A stretch of 64,000 nt of DNA, taken from assembly GCA_964035575.1 (NCBI GenBank), contig OZ037916.1, forward strand, positions 186,001 through 250,000, given 5' to 3'. Under the pieces are notes generated by a model that saw only the letters and a program-made list of their open reading frames with translations, ran no database searches and was not told where the DNA came from. The DNA comes from Rhynchopus sp. YZ270_cl-10 (taxonomy: Eukaryota; Euglenozoa; Diplonemea; Diplonemida; Diplonemidae). Position numbers and translations under genes: made by a program. Shown here piece after piece: positions 52,518-63,993 of the stretch. Positions within the stretch are counted from its first letter, which is position 1, and every line of letters begins with the position of its first letter.

Positions 52518-55085
52518 GTTAACGCCTGATGTGGTTTGCATGTTTGAAATGTATAGCTATGAGAGCAGCTGCGCACGGAGACGTGCCGAGAGAAGGAGCC
52601 GTCGCCATACTGGATAAGGCGACGGCCTACAACCATCCAGACCCACCCCAACTCCAGGGATGGACCCTCGGTCGCTGTCGTGATGATGGAGTCCCTCTAC
52701 GGCAGCAGCCCCTCCTGGGCCTCCCCCCACCAGCACCTTCATCATGTGCGCCAGGCAGGCACCTACATCGCCACATATACAGTCGCTCTCCGCACTCCAC
52801 TCCAACATACTCAGGTCGATGCACCGGGTGGCTACACCACAGATGATGCGAGCGGTGTTAAAGGACGCTAGCGACCACCCCGCCTGGCAGAAGACCCCCG
52901 AGAAGACCGCACGCAAATGGCTTGCGAAAGCACATCGTGGATACCTCCGTGACTGCAGCACGCGATTGCAAGAACACCCGCCTGCTGATGCGACTGCTCG
53001 TGGAGGTGCACCCCGACACCGACCTCCGTCGCGTATCGGGCATCGACGGCGCGCTGAGGATGAGGCCGCAGGCAGCCTCACGCGAGAGGGTGGTGTGGCT
53101 GAGCCGGAGCACAGCCTCAAGGCTCGTGAAGCAGCATTGCTGCATCACGGGAGGGTGATGATCGCCTCACCCAAATATTTTGGGCTTGTCGTACGCCCCG
53201 TCCAGGAACGCAGCGCATGCGCCGCCAGAAGTCGCTCCTCATGCGGGCCCAAAGACCACCCAACCGCGGACTTTGTCGCCGCACTTAACAACAGCGGCCT
53301 CGCGTGCGCAACGCAGACCGTGCCGAGCACTGGGAAGACCTGGTGCGTTAAGTTAACATCATGACACCCGTCCCCAAAGACGCATGTGTCATCAAGGGAA
53401 GCCGGTGATGGCTTGCCAGGCCCAGCCTGGTCACCGATTCAGAAGCAGGAAGAGGGCGGGCCCGGCCACACCCGACAGCGCCAAGCCTGAGGCGAAACGG
53501 CAATGCAAGCCGGAAAAAAGGGGGCAAAAGAAATAGTAGGATCGGTAGGTAAGTAAAGTTGCTTCGTTCATTGCACAAACAAAATAGCAGCAACACGACC
53601 ACTGCAGCCGAGGGAGAGGAGTCGAGGGAGGAGCTGCAGAGGCAGAACCTCGACCTTCTGCGACAGCTGGTGGAACTGAAGCAGCAGATAGCGTGACGGC
53701 ACAGCTCACCGTCACCACCAACCAAGACACTGCGATGACAGCAAAGACCCCTTCTCAAGAGGTCTCTGCCACCTCCACAACTGGGATACACTCCACGCTC
53801 CCTAACCCCGGACCCAAACCCCTCAAGTGTCTCTCCGACAACATCAACGGATTGACACAAACGACACGAGCAGAAGCTGACGTGCCGTCTGCAGGACACG
53901 GCGTTTGATGCAGGGGTGCAGGTTGTGCTTGCCCGCCCTCGCTTGGCCGACATCAAGTGTCCTGCTCAGTACAGTGTAACGCATACGGGAGACAACGGGT
54001 CACTGTCGCGTTGTGGAACGCTCTGCATCTATAGTAGCAGGCGTGGGCATGTTGGCGGCTTCGACACAGAAACCTACGAGCCTGTCTTCTCATTTGATTG
54101 ATGCGGACAATTATGTGTACGGTGCGCCTGCCATCTCTCAGTGCAAGACACGCTGCTACCTGCCTTGTGGGGATTGCCTTCTCAAGGTTGCACTTCCGGG
54201 TGGGGAGGTGGTCCGCAAAGTCGACTGCGCTTCGTGGACCTTGTTCTCCTGTGGCAGTGTTGTTGTCTCGTATGGCAAAGACGGCGTCTCTGTGTATGAC
54301 GAAGACCTGACGTTGCTCTGCTCTCTCTCGCACGAAGAGTGTGTTACTCTACTGCTCGCCCAAAAAGAGTACGACGTTGTCTGCCTTAAGGAACTCAAAG
54401 CGAGCCAGACAGGCGACATTGGCTTCGACGTTTACACATTATGTATGATACAAACGCATGCGTATCCAAAAGCGTGCGAAGGGGGCGACGGCATCGGGAG
54501 GCGGCATCTACGTCCGCACCACACGCACATACAAACACATCTTCACTTCTCCAGAGAGCAGCGTGACGGAGAGACTCGCCTTCAAAGTGGAAGGTGTGCG
54601 ATTCTGCAATATGCACAGGCCAAGTGCGGCAGGCCTGCACAAAAATGACACACTACGTGCCGCCGGCAACGTTTCAGAACTGCCCACACAAGGGAAGGTG
54701 GTGGTTGCGGGGACGTGAACGCGCACCACCGATCCTGGGCACACTGCACTACACGACGCTATGCCACTGCACAAAAAAGGGAAAGACATGACTGACCCTC
54801 GTCGTACCGCCCGATCTCCCTTACCGGCAGTGTGTCAAAGGTGATGGAGAAACTGGTGGGGCGACGCATGCACCAACTGATGAGCCAGCCAGACTCTTCA
54901 GTGAACAACCTCCACTCAGCTTAGGACGAGCCACCCTCTTGCTCCACCGGAAGGCAGCAAAGGTGATCACCGGTGCGACTACATGTCGCACGGTCAGGAC
55001 GTGTTGTGGGAGGCACCGCAGACCACAGCGTACCACGAACGACTACGAGAAGTTTGTGGGACTGCCCGGCTCGCTTGGGCATGCT
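52518..55085 (+). pseudogene. Decayed LINE relic with internal insert
   Basis: GC-rich decayed coding DNA. Plus-strand pieces match the intact LINE: LKCLSDNINGLT near 53822 (endonuclease start), KEYDVVCLKELKASQTGDIGFD near 54364, GKVVVAG then DVNAHH near 54695-54730, YRPISLTGSVSKVMEKLV near 54804, KAAKVITG near 54952. Frames shift between pieces and most of the reverse transcriptase and RNase H are deleted. 52540-53360 is unassigned, perhaps an upstream frame. 53880-54345 interrupts the endonuclease region with unrelated coding-like DNA. Confidence 0.75.
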
Positions 55086-55201
55086 GTGTTTAACAAACTA
55101 AACCAGGTATTTTCATAGTTCATGAAATGCTAGAGACATACATCTTAGGTACGTACGTAATACGCGGCAAATAGGTAGCAAAAATAATAAAATACATAGT
55201 G

Positions 55202-55555
55202 AACTGAGGACTGAAAGGAAATAAGCAACAAGACTCTGTCATTGTATCGCATCTAATAGCAAACAACAGTTTGCACTGTATAAACTGTGCAATGATATGC
55301 ACAACATGACCTTTTACCTCCCTGGGCCCATCTGGGACCCTCACCACCCCCCTGGTGTGTACATACCTGCCAGCACCAGCCCCCACAACCCACAAGAACC
55401 CACCAAAAGAGTCCACCTAGGGGGACTATAGTCCCCCTAGGTGGACTACATAGTCCCCCTAGGGGGACTCTATAGTCCCCCTAGGGGGACTATGGAGTCC
55501 CCCTAATCCGACACCCCAAAAGAGTAACTCCCCCCCGGGTAGACTCCACCGTGTA
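55202..55555. repeat. Right inverted repeat (partner of 52165-52517)
   Basis: Inverted copy with the same palindrome array at 55412-55505. Both arms begin TACACGGTGGAGTCTACC at the outer side and end at CCTCAGTT on the inner side. Confidence 0.9.
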
Positions 55556-55815
55556 GCTACCTGAGTACAAAAAAAAAAAAAAACTTTGACACGTGCCAGT
55601 ACGTTCAACCGCCTACTCGCTAGGTAATCGTAAAAAAAAAAAAAAGCTAAGACAAATCTTCCCTAACAAAATCTACGTAAAAATTCCCTAACGTAAATAT
55701 GTTGGGCCGTAAAAATGTTGGGACGGGAATTTTTCGCCCAGCTGTCCCAACATTTTTACGGCCCAACATTTTTACGTTTCAACTTTTTTACGTCCCAATA
55801 TTTTTACAATTACGG

Positions 55816-56679
55816 TATATGAAATCAATGCATTGATAGCAAAGGAGAAAGTGAATAAAAAAGGGAGTAATGAAGAGGGAATCTTTTTCTTTTGAAAACT
55901 TGGTTGTATTAGTGTAGCCACCCTAGAGTGTGCTCCACTATTTTTTTTTTTTTGAATTTTTTGTTCAAGGATCGGGTGGGGGTGTGGTATATTTGTGGAA
56001 TAGGTGGGAGAGAATGGAAGAGTATGGGGTGGGAAAGTCGGTGTGGATCTTTCATTCTTTGTGTAGTGTTTTATTTTTCTTGTAATAAAAAAGAATTCCC
56101 GTTATTTGTCTTTGAAAGCCTATGCTTTTTTAGTTAAATTATAAAAATTGTTCTTGCACAGAGGTGCAAAATAGGGCTGGCTTCGCGGGTTGGATGTTGT
56201 CCTTACTTCTGCTGGTTTCGCACTCAATAATGTTGTTGTTTATTTTTTTCTTTTATTCGCGCATCTCACAACCAGCAGGTGACGGGAGGTAGTCATAATT
56301 TCTCGCGCTACTGATGGCAACAGAATTCAATAAAAAATGTTTGTCTTGTTACAAATACTGAAACCAAAACAAAAAAAAAGAAAAGGCAACACCAAGAAAG
56401 AAAAAATAAACATCAAAAAAAGTCAATAAAATAACAATAGGGAAATGGGAGGTGTGACTTGGGAATGTTTTTTTTTTTAGTTTTTTTTTTTTAGTGTTTT
56501 TTTTGTCTGTTCTCCTCGTTAGAGGAACCGGCCTGGGGCCTCATTTTTTGTATTTTTGTATTTTTTTTCGTTTTCATTTTTCGTTCTCTTTTTTGTGTAA
56601 AATCGACACATCTTATAAAACTTAAGTGCAAGAATAACATCTCGGGAGAGATGTAGCAAGTCGCAGATCTCACGTTCTT
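55816..56679. other. Intergenic
   Basis: One AACTTGGTT...CTCCACTAT repeat (55893-55942), then T-rich DNA. 3' flank of the rod gene; no other gene. Confidence 0.5.
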
Positions 56680-58796
56680 CTACTCCTGTGTAAGCATCTT
56701 GCCTCTGTGCTGCTGGGACTGGATGGCCTTCGCACGCTTCAGCTCCTCACGCTCCGCAGAGATCTTGACCTCCTCCTGCTTGGAGAGGTGTGCACGGTAC
56801 TCAACCATCTTCGACCTGCGGGTCAGGTTTGCGTCCTCCAGCTCCTCAGCCGGGTGCACGAAGTCGATGCCAGCCTTGATCAGTGCGTCCTCAGAAGGTG
56901 CGAACAGTGCCAGTGCAGACGCCATCTTGTCCTTCAGCATCTCAAGCTCCTCCTCAATCTGGTTGCGCAGCTTGTACAGCTCCTTCTTGCTGTCGCTGTG
57001 CTTCTTTGCGTTCGGGTCAAAGGTCTCAATCGCAAACTCAAGCTGGATGTGTGTCGCACGGATGCTTCTGTCAATGTCCTCGAGCTTCTTCTCCTTCTTG
57101 TACACAAGCTGGCCGAGTGTCTTGTAAAGACGGCGGAATGCCTCCAAGTGCTCCTGGTGGATCTGAAGACGCAGGTCAGTGAGCTCCTGGTTCGTTTTGT
57201 CGTAACGTGCCTTGATCGCAGCACAACCCTCTGCAACAAGCTCCTCAATGATGCCGGTCGCACGGATCGCCAGGTCGCAGTTGTACACCGTCAGCTCAAG
57301 CAGCTTCTTATGCTGTGACACAACGTCGAGGAACTGCTGGTACTCCACCTTGCGCTTCTCCTCACGGTCGTTCTCCTCAATACGTCTCTTCACCTCCTCA
57401 AAGCGCTCGGTTCCTGTAGTGTTGTAGTGTGGATGTGGATGTGGATGTGGCATCACGAGAGCACACTCGCTGCATGTTCACTTCGTGTATCGTGTTCATA
57501 CCAAGCTTCTGCAGAGAACGTTCCAGGTCCTGGATCTTCCTCCAGCACTCGTCCTGCTTCTCGAGGTTCTCCTTCAGGAACTTCTCACTCTTATCCTTCT
57601 GTGCTGCGAAACGCTTCATCGACTCCGCGTCTTCCAAGTCAGCCTGTGGGTCGTGAGGTAGGTACACATTGTGGTAAAGCAAAGCAACAACAAGAACAAG
57701 AACAACAAGAAAAGACAAGTTCAACTGAACTAAGCCTCACATGCTCAGCCACTTTCAACATCAACTGATAAAAAGAGGTAACAAACACATACCTTCTGGA
57801 TGGCGTCGTGCACGTGCTTCAGGTCGTTCTCACACCTCTGCTTCAGACGACGCTTCCCGTCCTTCATCGCAGACGTCTCTTGGAACGCCTTCTTCTGCAC
57901 CTCGTGGATCTGTCGTGTGTGTGTGTCACATGCTGCACACAGGGCAGCAGGCATACCTTTGAGAACATCTTGTTCTCGTCGTCAGTCTGTCCAATGATAC
58001 GGAACTTATCACGCACCAACTCCACAAGACGTTCCAGCAGCTGTGCCTTGATGTAGAACTGCTCCTCTGCAATCGACATCTCTCCGTCAGCAAGCGCAAC
58101 GTTTCTGATCTCCTTGCACTTCTCAATCGAGGCAAGCTGCTGTCTGATCTGCTCCTCGTTACCAAGAAGTGCAGTCTGTGCAAATCCAAATGTGTGGTGG
58201 GAAAGAGTAAACGAACAAAAAAAGAACACAAAACACAAGACAATACAACACGAGACAACACATACCTGGATGACAGTGACGTTCATGCAGTCCTCCAAGT
58301 TCTTCAGCACAGACACGGGCACCTGTGCAAGCTCAGTTGCATCCAGCTGCGACCTCCGAAGCTCCTCCTCAACCTTCTCCAGCTTCGACAGTCCGTTGTC
58401 GATCGTTCCTGTGAAGCTCACAATTCTAGTCTTGTTTCTGTGCTGCTTCATGTCCTGGAGCACACGCTTCAGAGACAGAATGTCCATGAACTGCGGCTTG
58501 TCCTCAGGCTTGTACAGCTCGCGCACACTCATCTCAAGACCGCACACACGCATCAGCTTCTGGATGTCGTACGCTGCTGTCAGGTTCCACTTCGTCCCAC
58601 TCTCAACAGACGACAGGAGCTGGCATCCCTTCTCGTGTGCACTGCTCAGCTTCTGCTTCTGGTTCTCACTCCAGTCAGACACGTGCAGTTCCTGCACATA
58701 CTCCTCGTTCTCAAGACAGGCTGTCTTCAGCTTCAGGTTGTGGATCTTCTGCTTGCGTGCTGCCTCGAGCGTCACGTCACTGGGTTCCGTCGACAT
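56680..58796 (-). CDS. PFR: Paraflagellar rod protein, copy 1
   Basis: Five exons: 58266-58796, 57957-58175, 57793-57909, 57457-57643, 56680-57413; 1788 nt, 595 aa, the size of trypanosome PFR1/PFR2. Donors GTATGT, GTATGC, GTATGT and GTGATG; acceptors CACAG, GACAG, CACAG, TACAG; phases 0,0,0,1. The fourth intron is only 43 nt and joins VCS to RTERFEE. Almost all alpha-helical and charged: coiled-coil regions such as LEKVEEELRRSQLDATELAQVPVS, KCKEIRNVALADGEMSIAEEQF and QHKKLLELTVYNCDLAIRATG. It builds the lattice fibre beside the axoneme in the flagellum and is needed for normal motility in trypanosomes. Start: first ATG (MSTEPSDVTLE); a TTG upstream is in frame but not used here. Ends KAIQSQQHRGKMLTQE. 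Confidence 0.95.
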
Positions 58797-60306
58797 CTTT
58801 TGGCTCAAATATAGTCAAATGTGTAAGTGCAAGATGCACGATGTGTAGCTGAGAGGTGTAGGATGATGTGATGTGTCACATGCAACATGCAACATGCAAG
58901 GAGGTTTTGCACTCTTGCTGCTGGTTTCTTGACTCCAACCTTAACACTCAACACCTGCGGAAGTGACGGCGCTGAGCTGACTCGGGTGTCTTGTGAACCT
59001 CATTTACACACGCTTATATTATACACTACTGGCGATCGAGAAAGCTGGGACAGGACAAAAACAAGAACACGACATTTTGCTTTTTTTTTCTTCTTTAAGT
59101 GTTGATCATGCTTCACTTTGACATGCAGCACATCAATTCGCCACTATTAGGAAACAAGATTTTTTGTTGAAAACATTTTTTTTTGCAATTGAGAAGGGAA
59201 AATGAGCAGGGTTATGTAATCAAACTGGTAGGGAAAGAAGGGAAAAACGAAAAGTTTGGGGTGACTTTGTATGGATAACTGTATGGGTAAATAACGAGGG
59301 ACATTTGGGAGGGGTTTTTTTTTCTTTGATGGGACCAAAAACAAACGGGACAAGCCTATAAACAAAGCGGCAAAAGCCTTTTTGTTGTTGTCCTCTAGTT
59401 CTGCCTTTTTTTGTAGTTTCGGGTTTTTCATTTTTCTCTTTTTTTGAGCAAATTGGAGGAGTAATTAGCCGAGAATCAGAGGCCTCAGTGGCCCCCGAGA
59501 CCGCGACTGCATCCACATACTAACGGGAACCCTCCTTCCTTGTCATGATTCACTGGGCAGAGGTCCAAATAATTCTAAGTAACGTCAAACCTTCACAAGA
59601 AGACAATTTTCTTGAACACAGCAAAACACAACCCATACGGGTAGCGTGTGTATATACGAGAGGGAGGGGAGTGATTGGGAAATGGTTATGTACAATACGT
59701 ATCACTCACTGTTGTATTAACTTAATGTGTTGGGGACTATAACAAAAAAAAAAAAACAAAAAACACAAAACTGAAGAAAAAGAGCAAATGAAAAAGTGTT
59801 CGACAACGGTTAAAATTAACAAAAAAAAACAAAAAACACACAAAAACAACAATAAAAAACACAGCCCAACAGTAGTACCAGAAGCACCCTCTATGGTAAA
59901 AATATTAAGAAAGCAAAAGTGTCGGCAAGAAAATAAAGGTGTAAAAACACCTCATTTCAAGGGAACTTCAACCTAAAGTTATCTAATACCTGTTGAATAC
60001 ACAACAACAACACAAAACTGTACTAGACAAACAATACAAAAACATTTGACCAAAAAATCAACAGAACAAAAAAAAAACAGCTCCTCTGTCTTCTAGTACA
60101 CTTAGTAATACTGCTGGTGATCTACACCCTTTGGACACAAGACTCTCAAAAAATGCATTTGTTCCAAGGGTACATATGTTGTAGTGGGAATGAAAGGGAA
60201 ATGAAGAAGACTTGTGGATACGGGGAGGTGGCGGCTGCTTGGTAAAGCAACTCACATAGGGATGGGTAGGGAAAGGGGTGGGGCAGTGCCTCTGCTAAGC
60301 AGGGGA
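58797..60306. other. Spacer between the two rod genes
   Basis: 58797-59052 is duplicated upstream of copy 2, so it may hold the shared leader or processing signals. The rest is AT-rich unique DNA with no gene seen. Confidence 0.55.
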
Positions 60307-62420
60307 CTACTCCTGTGTAAGCATCTTGCCTCTGTGCTGCTGGGACTGGATGGCCTTCGCACGCTTCAGCTCCTCACGCTCCGCAGAGATCTTGACCTCC
60401 TCCTGCTTGGAGAGGTGTGCACGGTACTCAACCATCTTCGACCTGCGGGTCAGGTTTGCGTCCTCCAGCTCCTCAGCCGGGTGCACGAAGTCGATGCCAG
60501 CCTTGATCAGTGCGTCCTCAGAAGGTGCGAACAGTGCCAGTGCAGACGCCATCTTGTCCTTCAGCATCTCAAGCTCCTCCTCAATCTGGTTGCGCAGCTT
60601 GTACAGCTCCTTCTTGCTGTCGCTGTGCTTCTTTGCGTTCGGGTCAAAGGTCTCAATTGCAAACTCAAGCTGGATGTGTGTCGCACGGATGCTTCTGTCA
60701 ATGTCCTCAAGCTTCTTCTCCTTCTTGTACACAAGCTGGCCGAGTGTCTTGTAAAGACGGCGGAATGCCTCCAAGTGCTCCTGGTGGATCTGAAGACGCA
60801 GGTCAGTGAGCTCCTGGTTCGTTTTGTCGTAACGTGCCTTGATCGCAGCACAACCCTCTGCAACAAGCTCCTCAATGATGCCGGTCGCACGGATCGCCAG
60901 GTCGCAGTTGTACACCGTCAGCTCAAGCAGCTTCTTATGCTGTGACACAACGTCGAGGAACTGCTGGTACTCCACCTTGCGCTTCTCCTCACGGTCGTTC
61001 TCCTCAATACGTCTCTTCACCTCCTCAAAGCGCTCGGTTCCTGTAGTGTTGTAGTGTGGATGTGGATGTGGATGTGGCATCACGAGAGCACACTCGCTGC
61101 ATGTTCACTTCGTGTATCGTGTTCATACCAAGCTTCTGCAGAGAACGTTCCAGGTCCTGGATCTTCCTCCAGCACTCGTCCTGCTTCTCGAGGTTCTCCT
61201 TCAGGAACTTCTCACTCTTATCCTTCTGTGCTGCGAAACGCTTCATCGACTCCGCGTCTTCCAAGTCAGCCTGTGGGTCGTGAGGTAGGTACACAGTGTG
61301 GTCAAGTAAACCAACAACAAGAACAACAGCATGTTCAACTGAACCAAGCCTCACATGCTCAGCCACTTTCAACATCAACTGATAAAAAGAGGTAACAAAC
61401 ACATACCTTCTGGATGGCGTCGTGCACGTGCTTCAGGTCGTTCTCACACCTCTGCTTCAGACGACGCTTCCCGTCCTTCATCGCAGACGTCTCTTGGAAC
61501 GCCTTCTTCTGCACCTCGTGGATCTGTCGTGTGTGTGTGTCACATGCTGCACACAGGGCAGCAGGCATACCTTTGAAAACATCTTGTTCTCGTCGTCAGT
61601 CTGTCCAATGATACGGAACTTGTCACGCACCAGCTCCACAAGACGTTCCAGCAGCTGTGCCTTGATGTAGAACTGCTCCTCTGCAATCGACATCTCTCCG
61701 TCAGCAAGCGCAACGTTTCTGATCTCCTTGCACTTCTCAATCGAGGCAAGCTGCTGTCTGATCTGCTCCTCGTTACCAAGAAGTGCAGTCTGTGCAAATC
61801 CAAATGTGTGGTGGGAAAGAGTAAACGAACAAAAAAAGAACACAAAACACAAGACAACACGAAACAAGACAACACAGCACAACACATACCTGGATGACAG
61901 TGACGTTCATGCAGTCCTCCAAGTTCTTCAGCACAGACACGGGCACCTGTGCAAGCTCAGTTGCATCCAGCTGCGACCTCCGAAGCTCCTCCTCAACCTT
62001 CTCCAGCTTCGACAGTCCGTTGTCGATCGTTCCTGTGAAGCTCACAATTCTGGTCTTGTTTCTGTGCTGCTTCATGTCCTGGAGCACACGCTTCAGAGAC
62101 AGAATGTCCATGAACTGCGGCTTGTCCTCAGGCTTGTACAGCTCGCGCACACTCATCTCAAGACCGCACACACGCATCAGCTTCTGGATGTCGTACGCTG
62201 CTGTCAGGTTCCACTTCGTCCCACTCTCAACAGACGACAGGAGCTGGCATCCCTTCTCGTGTGCACTGCTCAGCTTCTGCTTCTGGTTCTCACTCCAGTC
62301 AGACACGTGCAGTTCCTGCACATACTCCTCGTTCTCAAGACAGGCTGTCTTCAGCTTCAGGTTGTGGATCTTCTGCTTGCGTGCTGCCTCGAGCGTCACG
62401 TCACTGGGTTCCGTCGACAT
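60307..62420 (-). CDS. PFR: Paraflagellar rod protein, copy 2
   Basis: Same five-exon plan: 61890-62420, 61571-61789, 61407-61523, 61084-61270, 60307-61040; 595 aa. All exon lengths equal copy 1 (531, 219, 117, 187, 734). The few coding differences I noticed are silent (for example AAC/AAT-type third positions near 60658 and 60711), while intron 3 has several substitutions and indels and intron 1 differs in length. The duplicated unit is about 2.37 kb, from the stop codon to about 250 bp upstream of the ATG. Multi-copy rod genes are normal in trypanosomatids and raise the dose of an abundant flagellar protein. Confidence 0.95.
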
Positions 62421-63273
62421 CTTTTGGCTCAAATATAGTCAAATGTGTAAGTGCAAGATGCACGATGTGTAGCTGAGAGGTGTAGGATGATGTGATGTGT
62501 CACATGCAACATGCAACATGCAAGGAGGTTTTGCACTCTTGCTGCTGGTTTCTTGACTCCAACCTTAACACTCAACACCTGCGGAAGTGACGGCGCTGAG
62601 CTGACTCGGGTGTCGTGAACTTCATTTACACACGTTTATATTATACACTACTGGCGATCGAGAAAGCTGGGCGAACTTCATGTGACCAGCGTGTGGCACA
62701 TGGTTCTGGTCATCCAGAACCGTCGCCCTACTCCTTCAGCGCCTCATACTATCAGATCTGTGCAGGCGGCCATGGCGCGACGCACCTGTTCTAGTCCCCG
62801 TTGCTAGCGAGACACAAAGAAGTACAAGAAAGAGAAAGGGTGGGGAGAGGAGGAGTGGTAACGTGCAGTACTAGCTGACTGAAGAAAAGCGTGTTTGCAA
62901 AAAAAAGAAAAAAAAGAAAAAAAAAAAAAATCCCCGAAACCCCATTACTTTGAGCAAAAATTGCTCCACATAGTGACCCATTTTTCTTGAATGAAGGCCA
63001 AAACAGCCTGCCGCTCCTCACCCCCAGCCACCCCACACAACCATCTTATAATGTGCTCGAAACGAAGACTGGAAAAGGGTTCTGAGGGAGGGTTGCTGTT
63101 CTGGTCCACCGTAGGCCCACGTGTGGCTTGGTGTTAGTGATGTAGTGGCGAACAGCTAACAGCAACCCAGCATGGGAGCCCACGACAGCGAGGGCAAAAG
63201 GAAACGCATACAGAACACAACGAAGGAGGCTGATGATTGCCTCAAACCCACCCCACTCACACACCAAGCAAGC
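62421..63273. other. Spacer between RPB5 and rod copy 2
   Basis: 62421-62671 matches the upstream flank of copy 1. A short hairpin-like GGTTCTGGTCATCCAGAACC lies at 62702-62721, and an A-run at 62900-62930. No gene seen. Confidence 0.5.
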
Positions 63274-63993
63274 TCATGCCTGGCACAATCGGTATGTCAC
63301 GTACTCACCCGCAGTGTCCGAAGGACGCACAATCTTGACAACATTCCCCTTCCGCAGTCCGTAATGTCTCGCAACAGGGTCGGCAGAAAGAATGCGCGGC
63401 AGCTGCCCCTCCTTGATCTTGAGCGCCTCAAGCAGCTTCCTCTTCTCCTTCCCCGTAAGCGGCCGGTGCTGCGGCACCAGCTCGTGGCGCGACACGTTGA
63501 TAAGAAGCTCCGACTCCAGGAAGTGCTCAAAGATCTTCCCAGAGCTTGCGCACGCCTCAATGGCTGTGTTGCACTGTGCGGTGGGACGCGCTGCAGAGAC
63601 AATGATCCCCCTGGAGCAGCCGCTCTCCTGGTGCTCAAGCAGGTCGAAGTAGTGGCGGATGTGTGCGTGGGTGAACTTCGGCTGCGACACAAAGAACACC
63701 ATGATGGACTGGTTCATCGCACGCTCGGCGTGGTCCTCCTTTGTGTCGTCCTCCTCTTCGGGTGTCGGGTCACGCTCGGCGTACAGACGCAGGTCATCCT
63801 TCGACACAAGCAGCTGGTCGTTCTCCACACGGGTGAAACGCTCCTTGAACTCCAGCAGGTTCGACACCATCTGGCACTGAGTCGGACGGTAGCCTCTGTC
63901 CTCAAGCATTTGGATGCACGTCTCCCGCACACGGTAGAACTTCACCAGCTCCTCCTGTGTGCACTTCACCTGGACCACTGATGAGCCGTCCAT
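63274..63993 (-). CDS. RPB5: DNA-directed RNA polymerases I, II and III subunit RPABC1 (RPB5)
   Basis: 239 aa, single exon, ATG seven bases from the window end. RPB5 is a subunit shared by all three nuclear RNA polymerases, contacting downstream DNA in the jaw. N-terminal jaw domain about 14-150 with the expected MVFF then a Rossmann-like pattern (SIMVFFVSQPKFTHAHIRHY, GIIVSAARPT). C-terminal assembly domain about 160-236 is strongly conserved: LINVSRHELVPQHRPLTGKE, QLPRILSADPVARHYGLRKG, VVKIVRPSDTAGEYVTYR. Slightly longer than yeast or human (about 210-215) because of an acidic insert (PTPEEEDDTKEDH, 77-89). Kinetoplastids have two RPB5 forms; I cannot tell which type this is closer to. Confidence 0.95.
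   Translation of the reverse strand: MDGSSVVQVKCTQEELVKFYRVRETCIQMLEDRGYRPTQCQMVSNLLEFKERFTRVENDQLLVSKDDLRLYAERDPTPEEEDDTKEDHAERAMNQSIMVFFVSQPKFTHAHIRHYFDLLEHQESGCSRGIIVSAARPTAQCNTAIEACASSGKIFEHFLESELLINVSRHELVPQHRPLTGKEKRKLLEALKIKEGQLPRILSADPVARHYGLRKGNVVKIVRPSDTAGEYVTYRLCQA

Larger units (their letters stand above)
51627..55815. mobile_element. 4.2-kb TA-target TIR element, composite
   Basis: CCGTAATTGTAAAAAT with GTTGGG at the left, inverted at the right (ATTTTTACAATTACGG), TA on both sides. CGTAAAAATGTTGGGAC units form hairpins near both ends (51642-51715; 55697-55790). Inside are 353-bp inverted repeats flanking a dead LINE. No DDE transposase seen. Confidence 0.75.

Noticed and set aside
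52303-52617. Frame starting MDSFGGFLWVVGAGAGRYV, seen again at 55120-55416
   Set aside because: It is the same DNA read from both 353-bp inverted repeats; no sign of selection as protein.
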